A stretch of DNA of 8,228 bases from Nitrospirota bacterium (GTDB taxonomy: Bacteria > Nitrospirota > Nitrospiria > SBBL01 > Manganitrophaceae): the NCBI GenBank assembly GCA_023248505.1, contig JAHFEM010000063.1, positions 1 to 8,228 on the forward strand, read 5' to 3'. Below the pieces are notes generated by a model, which searched no databases, was not told the origin of the DNA, and saw nothing but the letters and a program-made list of their open reading frames with translations. The stretch's first letter is position 1. The number at the start of each line of letters is the position of its first letter. Below are positions 1 to 6,391 of the stretch, piece by piece. The translations under genes were made by a program, and so were the position numbers.

Positions 1-1441
1 AAGTGACCTCAAGGAACTTGTTCTCCTCGCGGACACTATACATCTCCTCCACAGATTCGTGAATGAGCCGCTCCACGGCCTTCGCCGGATCCCCTCCGCT
101 CTTCTCCACTTCTTCGGGATGATAGGGAAGATCGCGGGTCAGATATTTACGGAAGATCTCTACGGCCGCCTTTTTATCGGGCCGTTCTATTTTAATTTTG
201 ATGTCAAGCCGTCCCGCCCTCAAGATGGCCGGGTCGAGAAGGTCTTGCCGATTGCTGGCGCCGATGACGATCACGTTGCGAAGGCGCTCAACCCCATCGA
301 TTTCCGATAAGAACTGCGGAACGATGGTCGCTTCCATGTCGGAGGAAATGCCGCTTCCCCGAGTTCTGAAGAGCGCATCCATCTCATCGAAGAAGACAAT
401 GACCGGGTGTCCCGCTTCCGCACGCTCTTTCGCCTTCTTGAAAACCTCTCGGATCTGGCGCTCGCTTTCGCCGACATATTTATTCAAAAGCTCCGGACCT
501 TTTACATGAAGGAAGAAACTCCGAATTTCCTTTCCGGAGCGATCTCCCAATTTCTTAGAGAGAGAGGCCGCAACCGCCTTGGCGATGAGGGTCTTACCGC
601 ATCCGGGAGGTCCGTAGAGAAGAATCCCTTTCGGAGGAAGCAGCTTGTGCTCGGCAAATACTTCCGGATGGAGGAAAGGAAGCTCGACGGCATCTCTGAC
701 CAGTTCAAGCTGTTCTTGAAGGCCACCGATGTGATCATACGTCACATCCGGAATCTCTTCCAAAACAAGCTCTTCGACCTCCGACTTCGGAAGCTTTTCC
801 AAAACATAACCGGAGCGAACATCATAGAGAAGATGATCCCCGACGGATAAGCGCTCCCCCATCAACGGATCAGCGAGTTCAACGACCCGTTCCTCTTCAG
901 CCCGAAGCGTCACGATGGCACGTGAATTATCGAGGAGATCTTTGATTCGAACGACCTCTCCCTGGATATCGAACTCACACGCCTCAATGGCGTTCAGCGC
1001 CTCGTTCAGCAGAACCTGCTGTCCTTTTTTGAGATCACGGACTGAGATATTTGGATGGATGTTCACCTTCATCTTTCGACCGGCGACGAACACATTGACA
1101 GTGCCATCTTCGTTTGCCCCTGAGAAAATGGCATAGCTAGAGGGGGGGGTCGTCAGTTTTTCGACTTCCTTCTTCAGCGCCTCGATCTGGTTTTTTGCTT
1201 CAACGAGGGCCGCAGCAAGCTTCTCATTTTGCTTAAATGCCTGCTCCAGCTGGGTGCGCGATTGGCGTAACTCCTTCATCTCTTGCTCCATCGAGGTCAC
1301 TTGAACGAGCAGCTTTTCTATTTCCAGCTCGTACTCGATAATCTTGGTTTCCGTGTCGCCGCCTCCAAACTGCTCAGAAAGTCTTTTCATTGTACTTTTG
1401 AATGGATTTGACTTCCCCTGATTCTTTTTTGAGTCGCCCAT
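1..1441 (-). CDS. arc: Proteasome-associated AAA ATPase (Mpa/ARC family), 3' end cut by the window edge
   Basis: The protein is a ring-forming AAA unfoldase that feeds tagged proteins into the 20S proteasome in the cytoplasm. I translated 480 codons in one open frame. Residues about 29-98 are a charged heptad-like coiled coil, and about 103-220 are the OB-fold region. The AAA module starts at 'HIGGL' (237-241). Walker A is GPPGCGKT (277-284), pore loop KYVG (321-324), Walker B VIVFFDE (347-353), and Arg-finger segment 'LRAGRLD' (407-413). The coiled coil, OB region and KYVG loop separate it from FtsH or Cdc48 types. Mycobacterial Mpa is about 609 residues, so roughly 100 or more residues, including the C-terminal proteasome-docking tail, lie outside. 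I chose the ATG at 1441 because GAGGAG sits 5 nt upstream; the in-frame ATG at 1390 has no Shine-Dalgarno. Proteasome subunit and tagging genes would be expected beyond position 1. Family is confident; the symbol follows usual non-mycobacterial naming. Confidence 0.95.
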   Translation of the reverse strand, partial: MGDSKKNQGKSNPFKSTMKRLSEQFGGGDTETKIIEYELEIEKLLVQVTSMEQEMKELRQSRTQLEQAFKQNEKLAAALVEAKNQIEALKKEVEKLTTPPSSYAIFSGANEDGTVNVFVAGRKMKVNIHPNISVRDLKKGQQVLLNEALNAIEACEFDIQGEVVRIKDLLDNSRAIVTLRAEEERVVELADPLMGERLSVGDHLLYDVRSGYVLEKLPKSEVEELVLEEIPDVTYDHIGGLQEQLELVRDAVELPFLHPEVFAEHKLLPPKGILLYGPPGCGKTLIAKAVAASLSKKLGDRSGKEIRSFFLHVKGPELLNKYVGESERQIREVFKKAKERAEAGHPVIVFFDEMDALFRTRGSGISSDMEATIVPQFLSEIDGVERLRNVIVIGASNRQDLLDPAILRAGRLDIKIKIERPDKKAAVEIFRKYLTRDLPYHPEEVEKSGGDPAKAVERLIHESVEEMYSVREENKFLEVT

Positions 1442-1500
1442 CAATGCTCCTCTCACACTCCGAGATGGTGAAGGTTATGTCCCTCTTCTCTCAGGAGCTA

Positions 1501-1529
1501 ATTTTATCATCTCTTCCTGGGGCGGTCAA
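1501..1529 (-). promoter_or_regulatory. Sigma70-type promoter of the proteasome ATPase gene
   Basis: On the minus strand a -35 box TTGACC (1524-1529) and a -10 box TAAAAT (1501-1506) are separated by exactly 17 nt. The predicted start of transcription is near 1494, giving a leader of about 50 nt before the ATG at 1441. This suggests the ATPase gene is transcribed separately from the thiamin operon upstream. The rest of the 197-nt gap (1442-1638) shows no gene and no convincing terminator. Confidence 0.7.
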
Positions 1530-1638
1530 CTATACGAAGGAGATTCGGAGCAGTAATCAAGATGCTGAGGCGCATTCGCGACACGAATTTTAAAAAAACG
1601 GATCAACAAGCAAAGCGCCTCGGAAAAATGCGTACCGC

Positions 1639-2277
1639 TTACTCGCCCCGAAGCCTCTTTACCTCATTGATGAGTTGTTGACATTCCCGATAAATGTCGG
1701 GCGATGAAAGGACCGCAGAGATAAGGGCGATCCCATCGGCCCCGGCATCGAGCACCTCCTTTAGTTTTGAGCGATCCACACCGCCGATTGCAAAAAGGGG
1801 AATCGTAGTGGACCGCCGCGCCTTCTTGAAGAAATCGATTCCGAGAGGAGGACCATAAGGACGCTTAGAAGGGGTGTCATACACCGGCCCCAGGACGGCG
1901 AAATCGGCCCCCTCCCACTCCGCCCGCTGAACTTCCTCCAGCGAGTGACAAGATACGCCGATCAATTTGCTTCCCCCCAGGATCTCTCTTGCAACGGCCA
2001 CCGGCAGTCCGGAAGCAGGCAGATGCACCCCTTCCGCATCGAGGGCCAAGCAAAGATCCGCCCGATCATTCACCAAGAACTGCATTTTATGCCGCTTGGC
2101 GACGGAACGGATCTCGGAGGCGAATTGAAGCTGCTCACGGAGCGGAAGATCCTTCTCACGGAACTGCACCGCCGTAATGCCGGCCCTGCCCGCTTCTTCG
2201 ATCACTTGAGACAGGGGCCGCCCGAGCGTTTTTGTTCGATCACCAATCAGGTAGATTTTAAAATCGATTGAGGGCAT
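1639..2277 (-). CDS. thiE: Thiamine-phosphate synthase ThiE or thiazole tautomerase TenI
   Basis: This 212-residue TIM-barrel protein of the ThiE/TenI superfamily is full length for the family. ThiE joins the pyrimidine pyrophosphate and thiazole phosphate to give thiamin phosphate; TenI isomerises the carboxythiazole phosphate made by ThiG. Visible signatures are VQFREK (37-42), NDRAD (70-74), GVHL (83-86), GVSCHS (107-112), LGPVYDTPSK (129-138), GPPLG (142-146), AIGGV (163-167) and ALISAV (184-189). After GVHL the sequence is PASGLPV, where true ThiE normally has GQ-(D/E)-D with an acidic Mg-pyrophosphate ligand. His111 lies where TenI has its catalytic histidine. The assignment between the two is therefore open; the symbol is the conventional one. 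It is the last gene of thiS-thiG-thiE, 54 nt after thiG. Its Shine-Dalgarno is weak (GAGATGG just before the ATG), so it probably depends on operon transcription. Confidence 0.85.
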   Translation of the reverse strand: MPSIDFKIYLIGDRTKTLGRPLSQVIEEAGRAGITAVQFREKDLPLREQLQFASEIRSVAKRHKMQFLVNDRADLCLALDAEGVHLPASGLPVAVAREILGGSKLIGVSCHSLEEVQRAEWEGADFAVLGPVYDTPSKRPYGPPLGIDFFKKARRSTTIPLFAIGGVDRSKLKEVLDAGADGIALISAVLSSPDIYRECQQLINEVKRLRGE

Positions 2278-2331
2278 ACCATCTCAGTGCTGGACTAAGA
2301 AACAGGGTACGCCGCGAGAGAGGAGAGACGC

Positions 2332-3111
2332 TTACTCGATCATCCCTTCAATAGGACTACTCGCTTGAGCATAAAGCTTCTTCGGAATTCTCCCTGCCAG
2401 GTAGGCAAGTCGCCCGGCGCGAACAGCGTAATTCATCGCTTCAGCCATCTGAATCGGATTCTCGGCGCCGGCGATGGCCGTGTTCATTAAGACGCCATCG
2501 CAGCCCAGCTCCATTGCAATCGCAGCATCCGAAGCCGTTCCGACGCCTGCATCTACGATCACGGGGATGGAGATCGTTTCCAAGATAATTCTGATGTTGT
2601 AAGGGTTCCGAATCCCCAGACCCGATCCGATGGGGGCCGCCAACGGCATCACCACCGCGGCGCCGGCATCTTGCAGTTTCTTCGCCATGATCGGATCATC
2701 GATGGTATAAGGAAGAACGGTGAATCCTTCCTTCACGAGAATGCGGGTCGCCTCTAAGAGCGCTTCGTTATCGGGGAAGAGTGTCCTTGGATCGCCGATC
2801 ACTTCCAGTTTGACCATGTCGGAGATGCCGGCCGAACGCGCCAGCCGGGCCGTGCGAACGGCCTCCTCGGCCGTATAGCAGCCCGCCGTGTTGGGAAGAA
2901 TTTTGTAAACTTTCGGATCGATGTAATCAAGCAGGTTTTCCTGGGAGCGGTCTAAGATGTTTACACGCCGAACCGCCACGGTCACGCAATCCGCCCCGGA
3001 CGCTTCGATTGCCTTTTTGGTCTCCTCGAAGGAAGCATACTTCCCGGTTCCCACTATCAGACGGGATCGGAACTCGAATTTTCCTACGGCCAAAGGCCGG
3101 TCTATCGGCAT
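2332..3111 (-). CDS. thiG: Thiazole synthase ThiG
   Basis: ThiG condenses 1-deoxy-xylulose 5-phosphate, dehydroglycine and the sulfur of ThiS thiocarboxylate into the thiazole phosphate of thiamin. The 259-residue length is normal for the family. The sequence shows GTGKY (21-25), VAVRRVN (45-51), [13 protein letters not shown] (72-84), the KLEVIGD segment (101-107) whose Lys101 is the expected Schiff-base lysine with Glu103 beside it, [13 protein letters not shown] (155-167), [12 protein letters not shown] (186-197, Asp187 expected catalytic) and [10 protein letters not shown] (207-216). The start ATG overlaps the thiS 3' end by 10 nt. Its Shine-Dalgarno GGAGG (3115-3119) is formed by the glycine codons of the ThiS tail, only 3 nt from the ATG, so translation is very likely coupled to thiS. 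No key residue is missing. Confidence 0.97.
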   Translation of the reverse strand: MPIDRPLAVGKFEFRSRLIVGTGKYASFEETKKAIEASGADCVTVAVRRVNILDRSQENLLDYIDPKVYKILPNTAGCYTAEEAVRTARLARSAGISDMVKLEVIGDPRTLFPDNEALLEATRILVKEGFTVLPYTIDDPIMAKKLQDAGAAVVMPLAAPIGSGLGIRNPYNIRIILETISIPVIVDAGVGTASDAAIAMELGCDGVLMNTAIAGAENPIQMAEAMNYAVRAGRLAYLAGRIPKKLYAQASSPIEGMIE

Positions 3112-3314
3112 GAACCTCCCCCTCCCACAAAACCGATGATCTCAATCTGGTCCCCATCATTCAAGGAGACCTGACTGTACTGCCGACGATGAACGATCTT
3201 CAAATTGACTTCGACGGCAACACGCTCCGACTGCACCTTCAGCCGATCAAGAAGCTGGGAAATATTACTACCCGATGGGACTTCTTGTTCGGTTCCATTC
3301 ACAATGACGTGCAT
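3102..3314 (-). CDS. thiS: Sulfur carrier protein ThiS with a three-residue C-terminal extension
   Basis: ThiS is a ubiquitin-fold sulfur carrier. ThiF adenylates its C-terminal glycine, sulfur is loaded as a thiocarboxylate, and ThiG consumes it. The 70-residue product starts [12 protein letters not shown], has the expected middle segment '[13 protein letters not shown]', and ends '[17 protein letters not shown]'. Most ThiS proteins end exactly at Gly-Gly, as in the 'VGGG' tail type; here Ser-Cys-Arg follow. The glycine codons (about 3115-3126) double as the thiG ribosome binding site, and the stop TAG lies inside thiG. The start ATG has GGGG (3320-3323) 5 nt upstream. No other frame offers an earlier stop right after the glycines. 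No thiF is seen in the window, so the activating enzyme must be elsewhere. Confidence 0.95.
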   Translation of the reverse strand: MHVIVNGTEQEVPSGSNISQLLDRLKVQSERVAVEVNLKIVHRRQYSQVSLNDGDQIEIIGFVGGGGSCR

Positions 3315-3336
3315 TCAATCCCCGGAACGAGAGGGC

Positions 3337-3429
3337 ATCCTACGATAGGAATAAAAGTGAAAGCGGTTGAAACCGGATCAAAGACATCCGCTCAGAGCCG
3401 CCGGCTCCCCTTCAAAACCGCCCTAGGAT
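3337..3429 (-). promoter_or_regulatory. Structured thiS leader RNA: three-way junction with a competing hairpin (candidate riboswitch)
   Basis: The transcribed leader of the thiamin operon folds by eye into a compact junction. P1 is GCGGTTTTGAA (3421-3411) with TTCAACCGC (3371-3363), 9 pairs with a two-base bulge. P2 is GAGCC/GGCTC with a 3-nt loop (3395-3407). P3 is CGGAT/ATCCG with a 7-nt loop (3374-3390). Joining strands are 3, 4 and 2 nt. Outside P1, ATCCTA (3429-3424) can pair with TAGGAT (3342-3337). The same TAGGA can instead pair with the adjacent TCCTA (3350-3346) as a local 5-bp hairpin, so the two states exclude each other. A CTGAG stretch beside P2 recalls the TPP riboswitch, but the TAAT bulge and GNAGGGA part of the THI box are absent. 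Function is inferred from position and pairing only. Confidence 0.5.
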
Positions 3430-3437
3430 AGGCTTTC

Positions 3438-3467
3438 AGTATAGTATAGACACAAAAAAGTTGTCAA
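3438..3467 (-). promoter_or_regulatory. Near-consensus sigma70 promoter of the thiS-thiG-thiE operon
   Basis: The minus strand carries a perfect -35 TTGACA (3462-3467) and a -10 TATACT (3438-3443) at 18-nt spacing. The predicted transcription start is near 3431, immediately before the structured leader, leaving about 115 nt of leader before thiS. The promoter lies 36 nt beyond the stop codon of the response regulator gene, so the thiamin operon appears to be an independent unit. Confidence 0.75.
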
Positions 3468-3503
3468 CGATTTATATCGATGGGCCGGCGGGTCGAGCGT
3501 CTC

Positions 3504-3917
3504 TCATCGATCTTGCGCCAAGGGAACAAAAGGGATCTGCTCCAGAACCTTGCTTACTTTTTCGACGAGATCCGTCGGATCAAACGGCTTCAGCAAGTAG
3601 GCCTCCGCGCCTGCTGAAACCGCCCCAGCCCTCGCCTCTTGGTTGGATTTCGCCGTGACAATGATGACGGGAATGCGGGAGGTAGAAGGGTCCTGCTTCA
3701 GCTGACGGCAGACTTCCACGCCGCCGATTTTAGGCAACATCATGTCGAGTAAAATCATGGCGGGCTTATTCCGGACCACTTTAACGAGAACAGTCTCGCT
3801 ATCGGGGGCGGTGTCGACCTGATAACCCTCATGTTCCAAAATCACTTTCAATATATGAAGGGTATCGGGATGATCTTCTCCGATGAGGATCGCGCCTTCC
3901 GGTTTCATCCGTTTCAT
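3504..3917 (-). CDS. Single-domain response regulator (CheY-like receiver)
   Basis: This is a stand-alone phospho-acceptor receiver in the cytoplasm. From the ATG at 3917 it is 137 residues, normal for a lone receiver, with no DNA-binding or enzymatic output domain. The acidic pocket is Glu14-Asp15 (ILIGEDHPD), the phospho-acceptor is Asp58 (LLDMMLP), Thr88 is in IIVTAK, and Lys110 is in LKPF; all standard switch residues are present. The start is uncertain: an in-frame GTG at 3971 would add 18 residues (155 total), but it lacks a Shine-Dalgarno. The ATG at 3917 has only a weak GAG 6 nt upstream. No histidine kinase is in the window, so the partner and pathway are unknown. It is transcribed toward the thiamin operon, but both units have their own promoters. 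Confidence 0.9.
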   Translation of the reverse strand: MKRMKPEGAILIGEDHPDTLHILKVILEHEGYQVDTAPDSETVLVKVVRNKPAMILLDMMLPKIGGVEVCRQLKQDPSTSRIPVIIVTAKSNQEARAGAVSAGAEAYLLKPFDPTDLVEKVSKVLEQIPFVPLAQDR

Positions 3918-4010
3918 AACAATCTCACTGATCGGTTGCCTGATGATGACCTCTTCACCCCTTCGTTTCACTTGAAGAGGGGATCGCGTCGAAGCCCAAA
4001 TCCTCTCAGG

Positions 4011-4040
4011 ATTATACGAAACTCTTTATTTGATTTGCAA
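4011..4040 (-). promoter_or_regulatory. Promoter of the response regulator gene
   Basis: A consensus -10 TATAAT (4011-4016) is preceded, 18 nt away on the minus strand, by a weaker -35 TTGCAA (4035-4040). Transcription would begin near 4004. An AGAGGA sequence in the leader is about 27 nt from the GTG at 3971 and fits no usable in-frame start, so it does not settle the start codon. Confidence 0.55.
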
Positions 4041-4097
4041 GACCGATAACAGGCGCCTTCCGAACAGGAGGGACCTCTTTTTCGACTGAGCGCCATG

Positions 4098-4120
4098 CCC
4101 CCCGTATAGCCGATGGGGGG
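4098..4120. repeat. C6/G6 inverted repeat between two divergent promoters
   Basis: CCCCCC (4098-4103) and GGGGGG (4115-4120) are separated by 11 nt. The repeat sits between the response regulator promoter and the lipoprotein promoter, 15 nt upstream of the latter's -35 box. Neither strand has a following T-run, so it is not an intrinsic terminator. It may be an operator, a structural element or chance. No gene is seen in 3972-4248. Confidence 0.3.
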
Positions 4121-4134
4121 TCCGCCTACGCTCC

Positions 4135-4162
4135 TTGACGGTATTCCTTTCTTTGCTATACT
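4135..4162 (+). promoter_or_regulatory. Sigma70-type promoter of the lipoprotein gene
   Basis: A -35 TTGACG (4135-4140) and a -10 TATACT (4157-4162) are separated by 16 nt. The predicted start is near 4169, giving an untranslated leader of about 80 nt. The ribosome binding site CGGAGG (4235-4240) lies 8 nt before the ATG at 4249, with an A-rich spacer. Confidence 0.65.
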
Positions 4163-4248
4163 TGCTCGGAGCAAGTGGGACCTTCCCGGCATGAAACCCA
4201 TTTATTTTAGAGTCAGCAGTATTACAACACCAACCGGAGGAAAAAAAT

Positions 4249-6057
4249 ATGTTCCTTTCCAGAAAATATTTCGGCCTGACACTTGGCATGCTCTTTTCGA
4301 TATCACTGTTGCTCTCCGCCTGCGGGGGAGGAGGGGGGGGCGGCAGCTCCTCGGATGACTCCGGAGGGACAACGCCGATCAGCAACGCGACTCAGGGATC
4401 GCAAGCAGCGAGTTCCGGCACGACGGGGGCCCAGGCTGGAACCGGCTTGTCGGACATCGTCTCATCGCTCTCCTCAGCAGCGGGGGGAGGCGCGTTCGGT
4501 CTGAGCAAGCCGATCAACCCCCTCACAAAGCAAAACCCGAAGTATGCCAAAATCGTCGCCCTGAACAACAAGGTCGCACGGAGCAAGCCGATGATGAAGA
4601 TTGCCAATCGGATGAAAGCGACCAAAGCCAAAGCAAAGGCCTCTTTCGCCGTAACCACCCTCCCCGCTCAGGATCCGGTTGATTGCACAGATGGAGGAAC
4701 GGTCGCGACCAGCGGAACGTTTGACGATGCGACGGGATCATTCGCTTTAGACCTCAGCTTCTTGGACTGCCGTGAGGAAGGAACTCAAATCAACGGCCCG
4801 GTTAGCATGACGGCAACGAGTACCCTTAATGATACGGGAACGGGCGGCCTTACGATGGACATGACGCTAGGAAACGCGGATATCGAATTCTCGATTCAAG
4901 AGTATGCAGAGATCAACGGGAACCGATACGCAAACCTCGTCGGCGTCTTGAACTCGACCATGACGTTGGGCACCGCCTTCAATACCACCTCGGCAACAGC
5001 AGGCACCGTCGCCCTCACGGCCAACGGCAATGCCTCATTCAACGACTTTTCCACGACGACGACGATCATCTTTGCCGGCTTCCAAGACACAAGCGCCTTC
5101 GATGAAACAGCCGGGACGTTTAGCGATACCCTGAACGGCGCGATCACCGAATCGCACACCGAGCAGGACGGCACCCATACCGCCGCGATCAGCTTCGACG
5201 ACCTGGCCGTCAGTATCGCCGGGAACACCGACGGAGAAGCTTTCTCCTACTCAGGAACGGTCTCCGTGGACTTCACGCCGGACACCGATTGCGGGATCGA
5301 GGGAACCTTCACCTTCCAAACGGTGACCCCGGTTCAATATAACACCGGCGACAGCTGCCCGGTGGCGGGACACTTGGTGATCAACAGCAACACCCATATT
5401 GAATTCAACAGCGATCAAAGCGTCGACGTGACGGTCGACGGCGACACCGTCTCCCACGCCAGCTGCCATGACCTCTTGGATATCTGCCAGGTAGAAGACT
5501 TCCAAGGAGCGGATACGGAGACCGTGTCGGGCGATACGGTCACCAGCGGCAGCGACATGCTGATTACGCTCACCTGGACGGACGGCGGCGTCAACCTGAG
5601 CGACATGGATCTGCACGTCGGCTACTATAGCGATCCGCAGCCGACCTCCGGTCCGGCCGATGCCGTGGTGGCCTACCACGATCAGACCGCCACGTTCGGG
5701 ACCGCCAGCGCGACGCTCGACTTCGACGACACCGACGGCCTCGGTCCGGAACATGTGACGGTCAGCAGCCTGCCGGACGGTCGATACATTATCGCGGTCA
5801 ACAGCTACGATCTGGCCGAATCGACCAACGCCGTTGTGACGGTCACGGTGAAGATCGGGGATACGGTTTATTCCTTCCCTACGCATCCCTTCACCGTTGA
5901 GGATGGAGACTCCCCAACCAGCCCCGATCCGAATGCTTGGTATCGAGTGGTCGATCTTCAATGCATCTCAGGCACCTGCACCCTCGTCGCTCCGAATACG
6001 AGCTTGATGGTGCATGACACGACCGGTATGTTCAAGCCGAAGTCGAAAACAAAGTAG
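4249..6057 (+). CDS. Large secreted lipoprotein with a C-terminal YfaP/DUF2135-like beta domain, function unknown
   Basis: The 602-residue product has a lipoprotein signal: basic N-terminus (R5, K6), hydrophobic 8-22, and lipobox LLSAC with Cys25 as the lipidated residue. Seven glycines and a Ser/Asp/Gly/Thr linker follow (26-66), the usual tether leaving the membrane. Residues about 92-131 are strongly basic (many Lys, few acidic). The rest is Thr/Asp/Gly-rich beta sequence. Eight further cysteines fall into four close pairs (146/174, 348/370, 406/413, 572/577), suggesting disulfides and an extracytoplasmic location. Residues about 436-541 resemble the YfaP/DUF2135 pattern: LTW, then DMDLHV (452-457), LDFDDTDGLGPE (490-501) and GRYIIAV (511-517). 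I recognise no catalytic motif. It is monocistronic, with its own promoter, ribosome binding site and terminator. The domain resemblance is by eye; export is well supported. Confidence 0.88.
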   Translation: MFLSRKYFGLTLGMLFSISLLLSACGGGGGGGSSSDDSGGTTPISNATQGSQAASSGTTGAQAGTGLSDIVSSLSSAAGGGAFGLSKPINPLTKQNPKYAKIVALNNKVARSKPMMKIANRMKATKAKAKASFAVTTLPAQDPVDCTDGGTVATSGTFDDATGSFALDLSFLDCREEGTQINGPVSMTATSTLNDTGTGGLTMDMTLGNADIEFSIQEYAEINGNRYANLVGVLNSTMTLGTAFNTTSATAGTVALTANGNASFNDFSTTTTIIFAGFQDTSAFDETAGTFSDTLNGAITESHTEQDGTHTAAISFDDLAVSIAGNTDGEAFSYSGTVSVDFTPDTDCGIEGTFTFQTVTPVQYNTGDSCPVAGHLVINSNTHIEFNSDQSVDVTVDGDTVSHASCHDLLDICQVEDFQGADTETVSGDTVTSGSDMLITLTWTDGGVNLSDMDLHVGYYSDPQPTSGPADAVVAYHDQTATFGTASATLDFDDTDGLGPEHVTVSSLPDGRYIIAVNSYDLAESTNAVVTVTVKIGDTVYSFPTHPFTVEDGDSPTSPDPNAWYRVVDLQCISGTCTLVAPNTSLMVHDTTGMFKPKSKTK

Positions 6058-6073
6058 GTTTTCAGACTTCTCG

Positions 6074-6106
6074 AAAAGGCGCCCTGGTGACCCGGGGCGC
6101 CTTTTT
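6074..6106 (+). terminator. Intrinsic terminator after the lipoprotein gene
   Basis: GGCGCCC (6078-6084) pairs with GGGCGCC (6095-6101) across a 10-nt loop and is followed directly by TTTTT (6102-6106). The A-run before the stem makes it partly bidirectional. It begins 17 nt after the TAG stop at 6057. Confidence 0.9.
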
Positions 6107-6131
6107 ATTCCCGACTCTCTCACTAGCAACG

Positions 6132-6151
6132 CCCTCGCACTCAGCCGAGGG
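6132..6151. repeat. Small hairpin in the non-coding region 6107-6391
   Basis: CCCTCG (6132-6137) and CGAGGG (6146-6151) form a perfect 6-bp stem with an 8-nt loop. No T-run follows on either strand, so it is not a standard terminator. The surrounding 285-nt gap between the convergent lipoprotein and tail-fibre-like genes shows no believable coding frame. Confidence 0.4.
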
Positions 6152-6338
6152 ACAAAAAGAAGGACAGGTAACTTTTGGGAGTCTTCTTCGGATACCCCTA
6201 AGATCAAAGAGTGGATTCACATCAGAGTTGTTTGGCGGTCTTCATCGATTGATGACGTAATAGGAAAAGCCGGGATTTGTCCACGAGAAAATGCGGGGCA
6301 TGCGGAAACAATACTTCTAGAGAAAACCTGACTCAATG

Positions 6339-6364
6339 AAAAAGTAGCTCAGCCTGTCCCCTTT
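6339..6364. repeat. REP-like or transposon-associated motif (single copy seen)
   Basis: An A-run, then GTAGCTCAGCC (6344-6354), then TGTCCCC (6355-6361) lies just downstream of the tail-fibre-like gene. From memory, the opposite-strand reading 'GGGGACAGGCT' followed by a T-run resembles short intergenic motifs that flank REP-associated tyrosine transposases in many environmental bacteria. Only one copy is visible, so its repeat nature cannot be shown here. Confidence 0.3.
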
Positions 6365-6391
6365 CCTGTGTTCCTCTTATAACTCTCAAGA

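Noticed and set aside
407..850. 147-codon plus-strand open frame opposite the ATPase gene
   Set aside because: The minus strand encodes Walker A, Walker B and Arg-finger motifs across the same bases, so this is a shadow frame.
1567..1621. GAGGCGC/GCGCCTC inverted repeat as a terminator between the thiamin operon and the ATPase gene
   Set aside because: The 7-bp arms are 41 nt apart and no T-run follows the stem on the minus strand, so a functional terminator is not supported.
3315..3440. Canonical TPP riboswitch upstream of thiS
   Set aside because: CTGAG and a GATC..GG stretch occur, but the conserved TAAT bulge and GNAGGGA segments are absent. I describe it as an unassigned structured leader instead.
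5251..5961. 236-codon open frame on the minus strand within the lipoprotein gene
   Set aside because: It lies antisense to a well-supported lipoprotein gene with promoter, ribosome binding site and terminator. Its Arg/Val/Asp/Gly-rich sequence is what reading the GC-rich complementary strand produces.
6014..6331. 105-codon plus-strand open frame after the lipoprotein gene
   Set aside because: It runs through the intrinsic terminator hairpin at 6074-6106, has no ribosome binding site and resembles no protein I know.
6344..6352. GTAGCTCAG resembling a tRNA D-arm
   Set aside because: No acceptor stem, anticodon arm or GGTTCGA-type T-loop is found at the right distance, so this is not a tRNA and not enough for a tRNA fragment.
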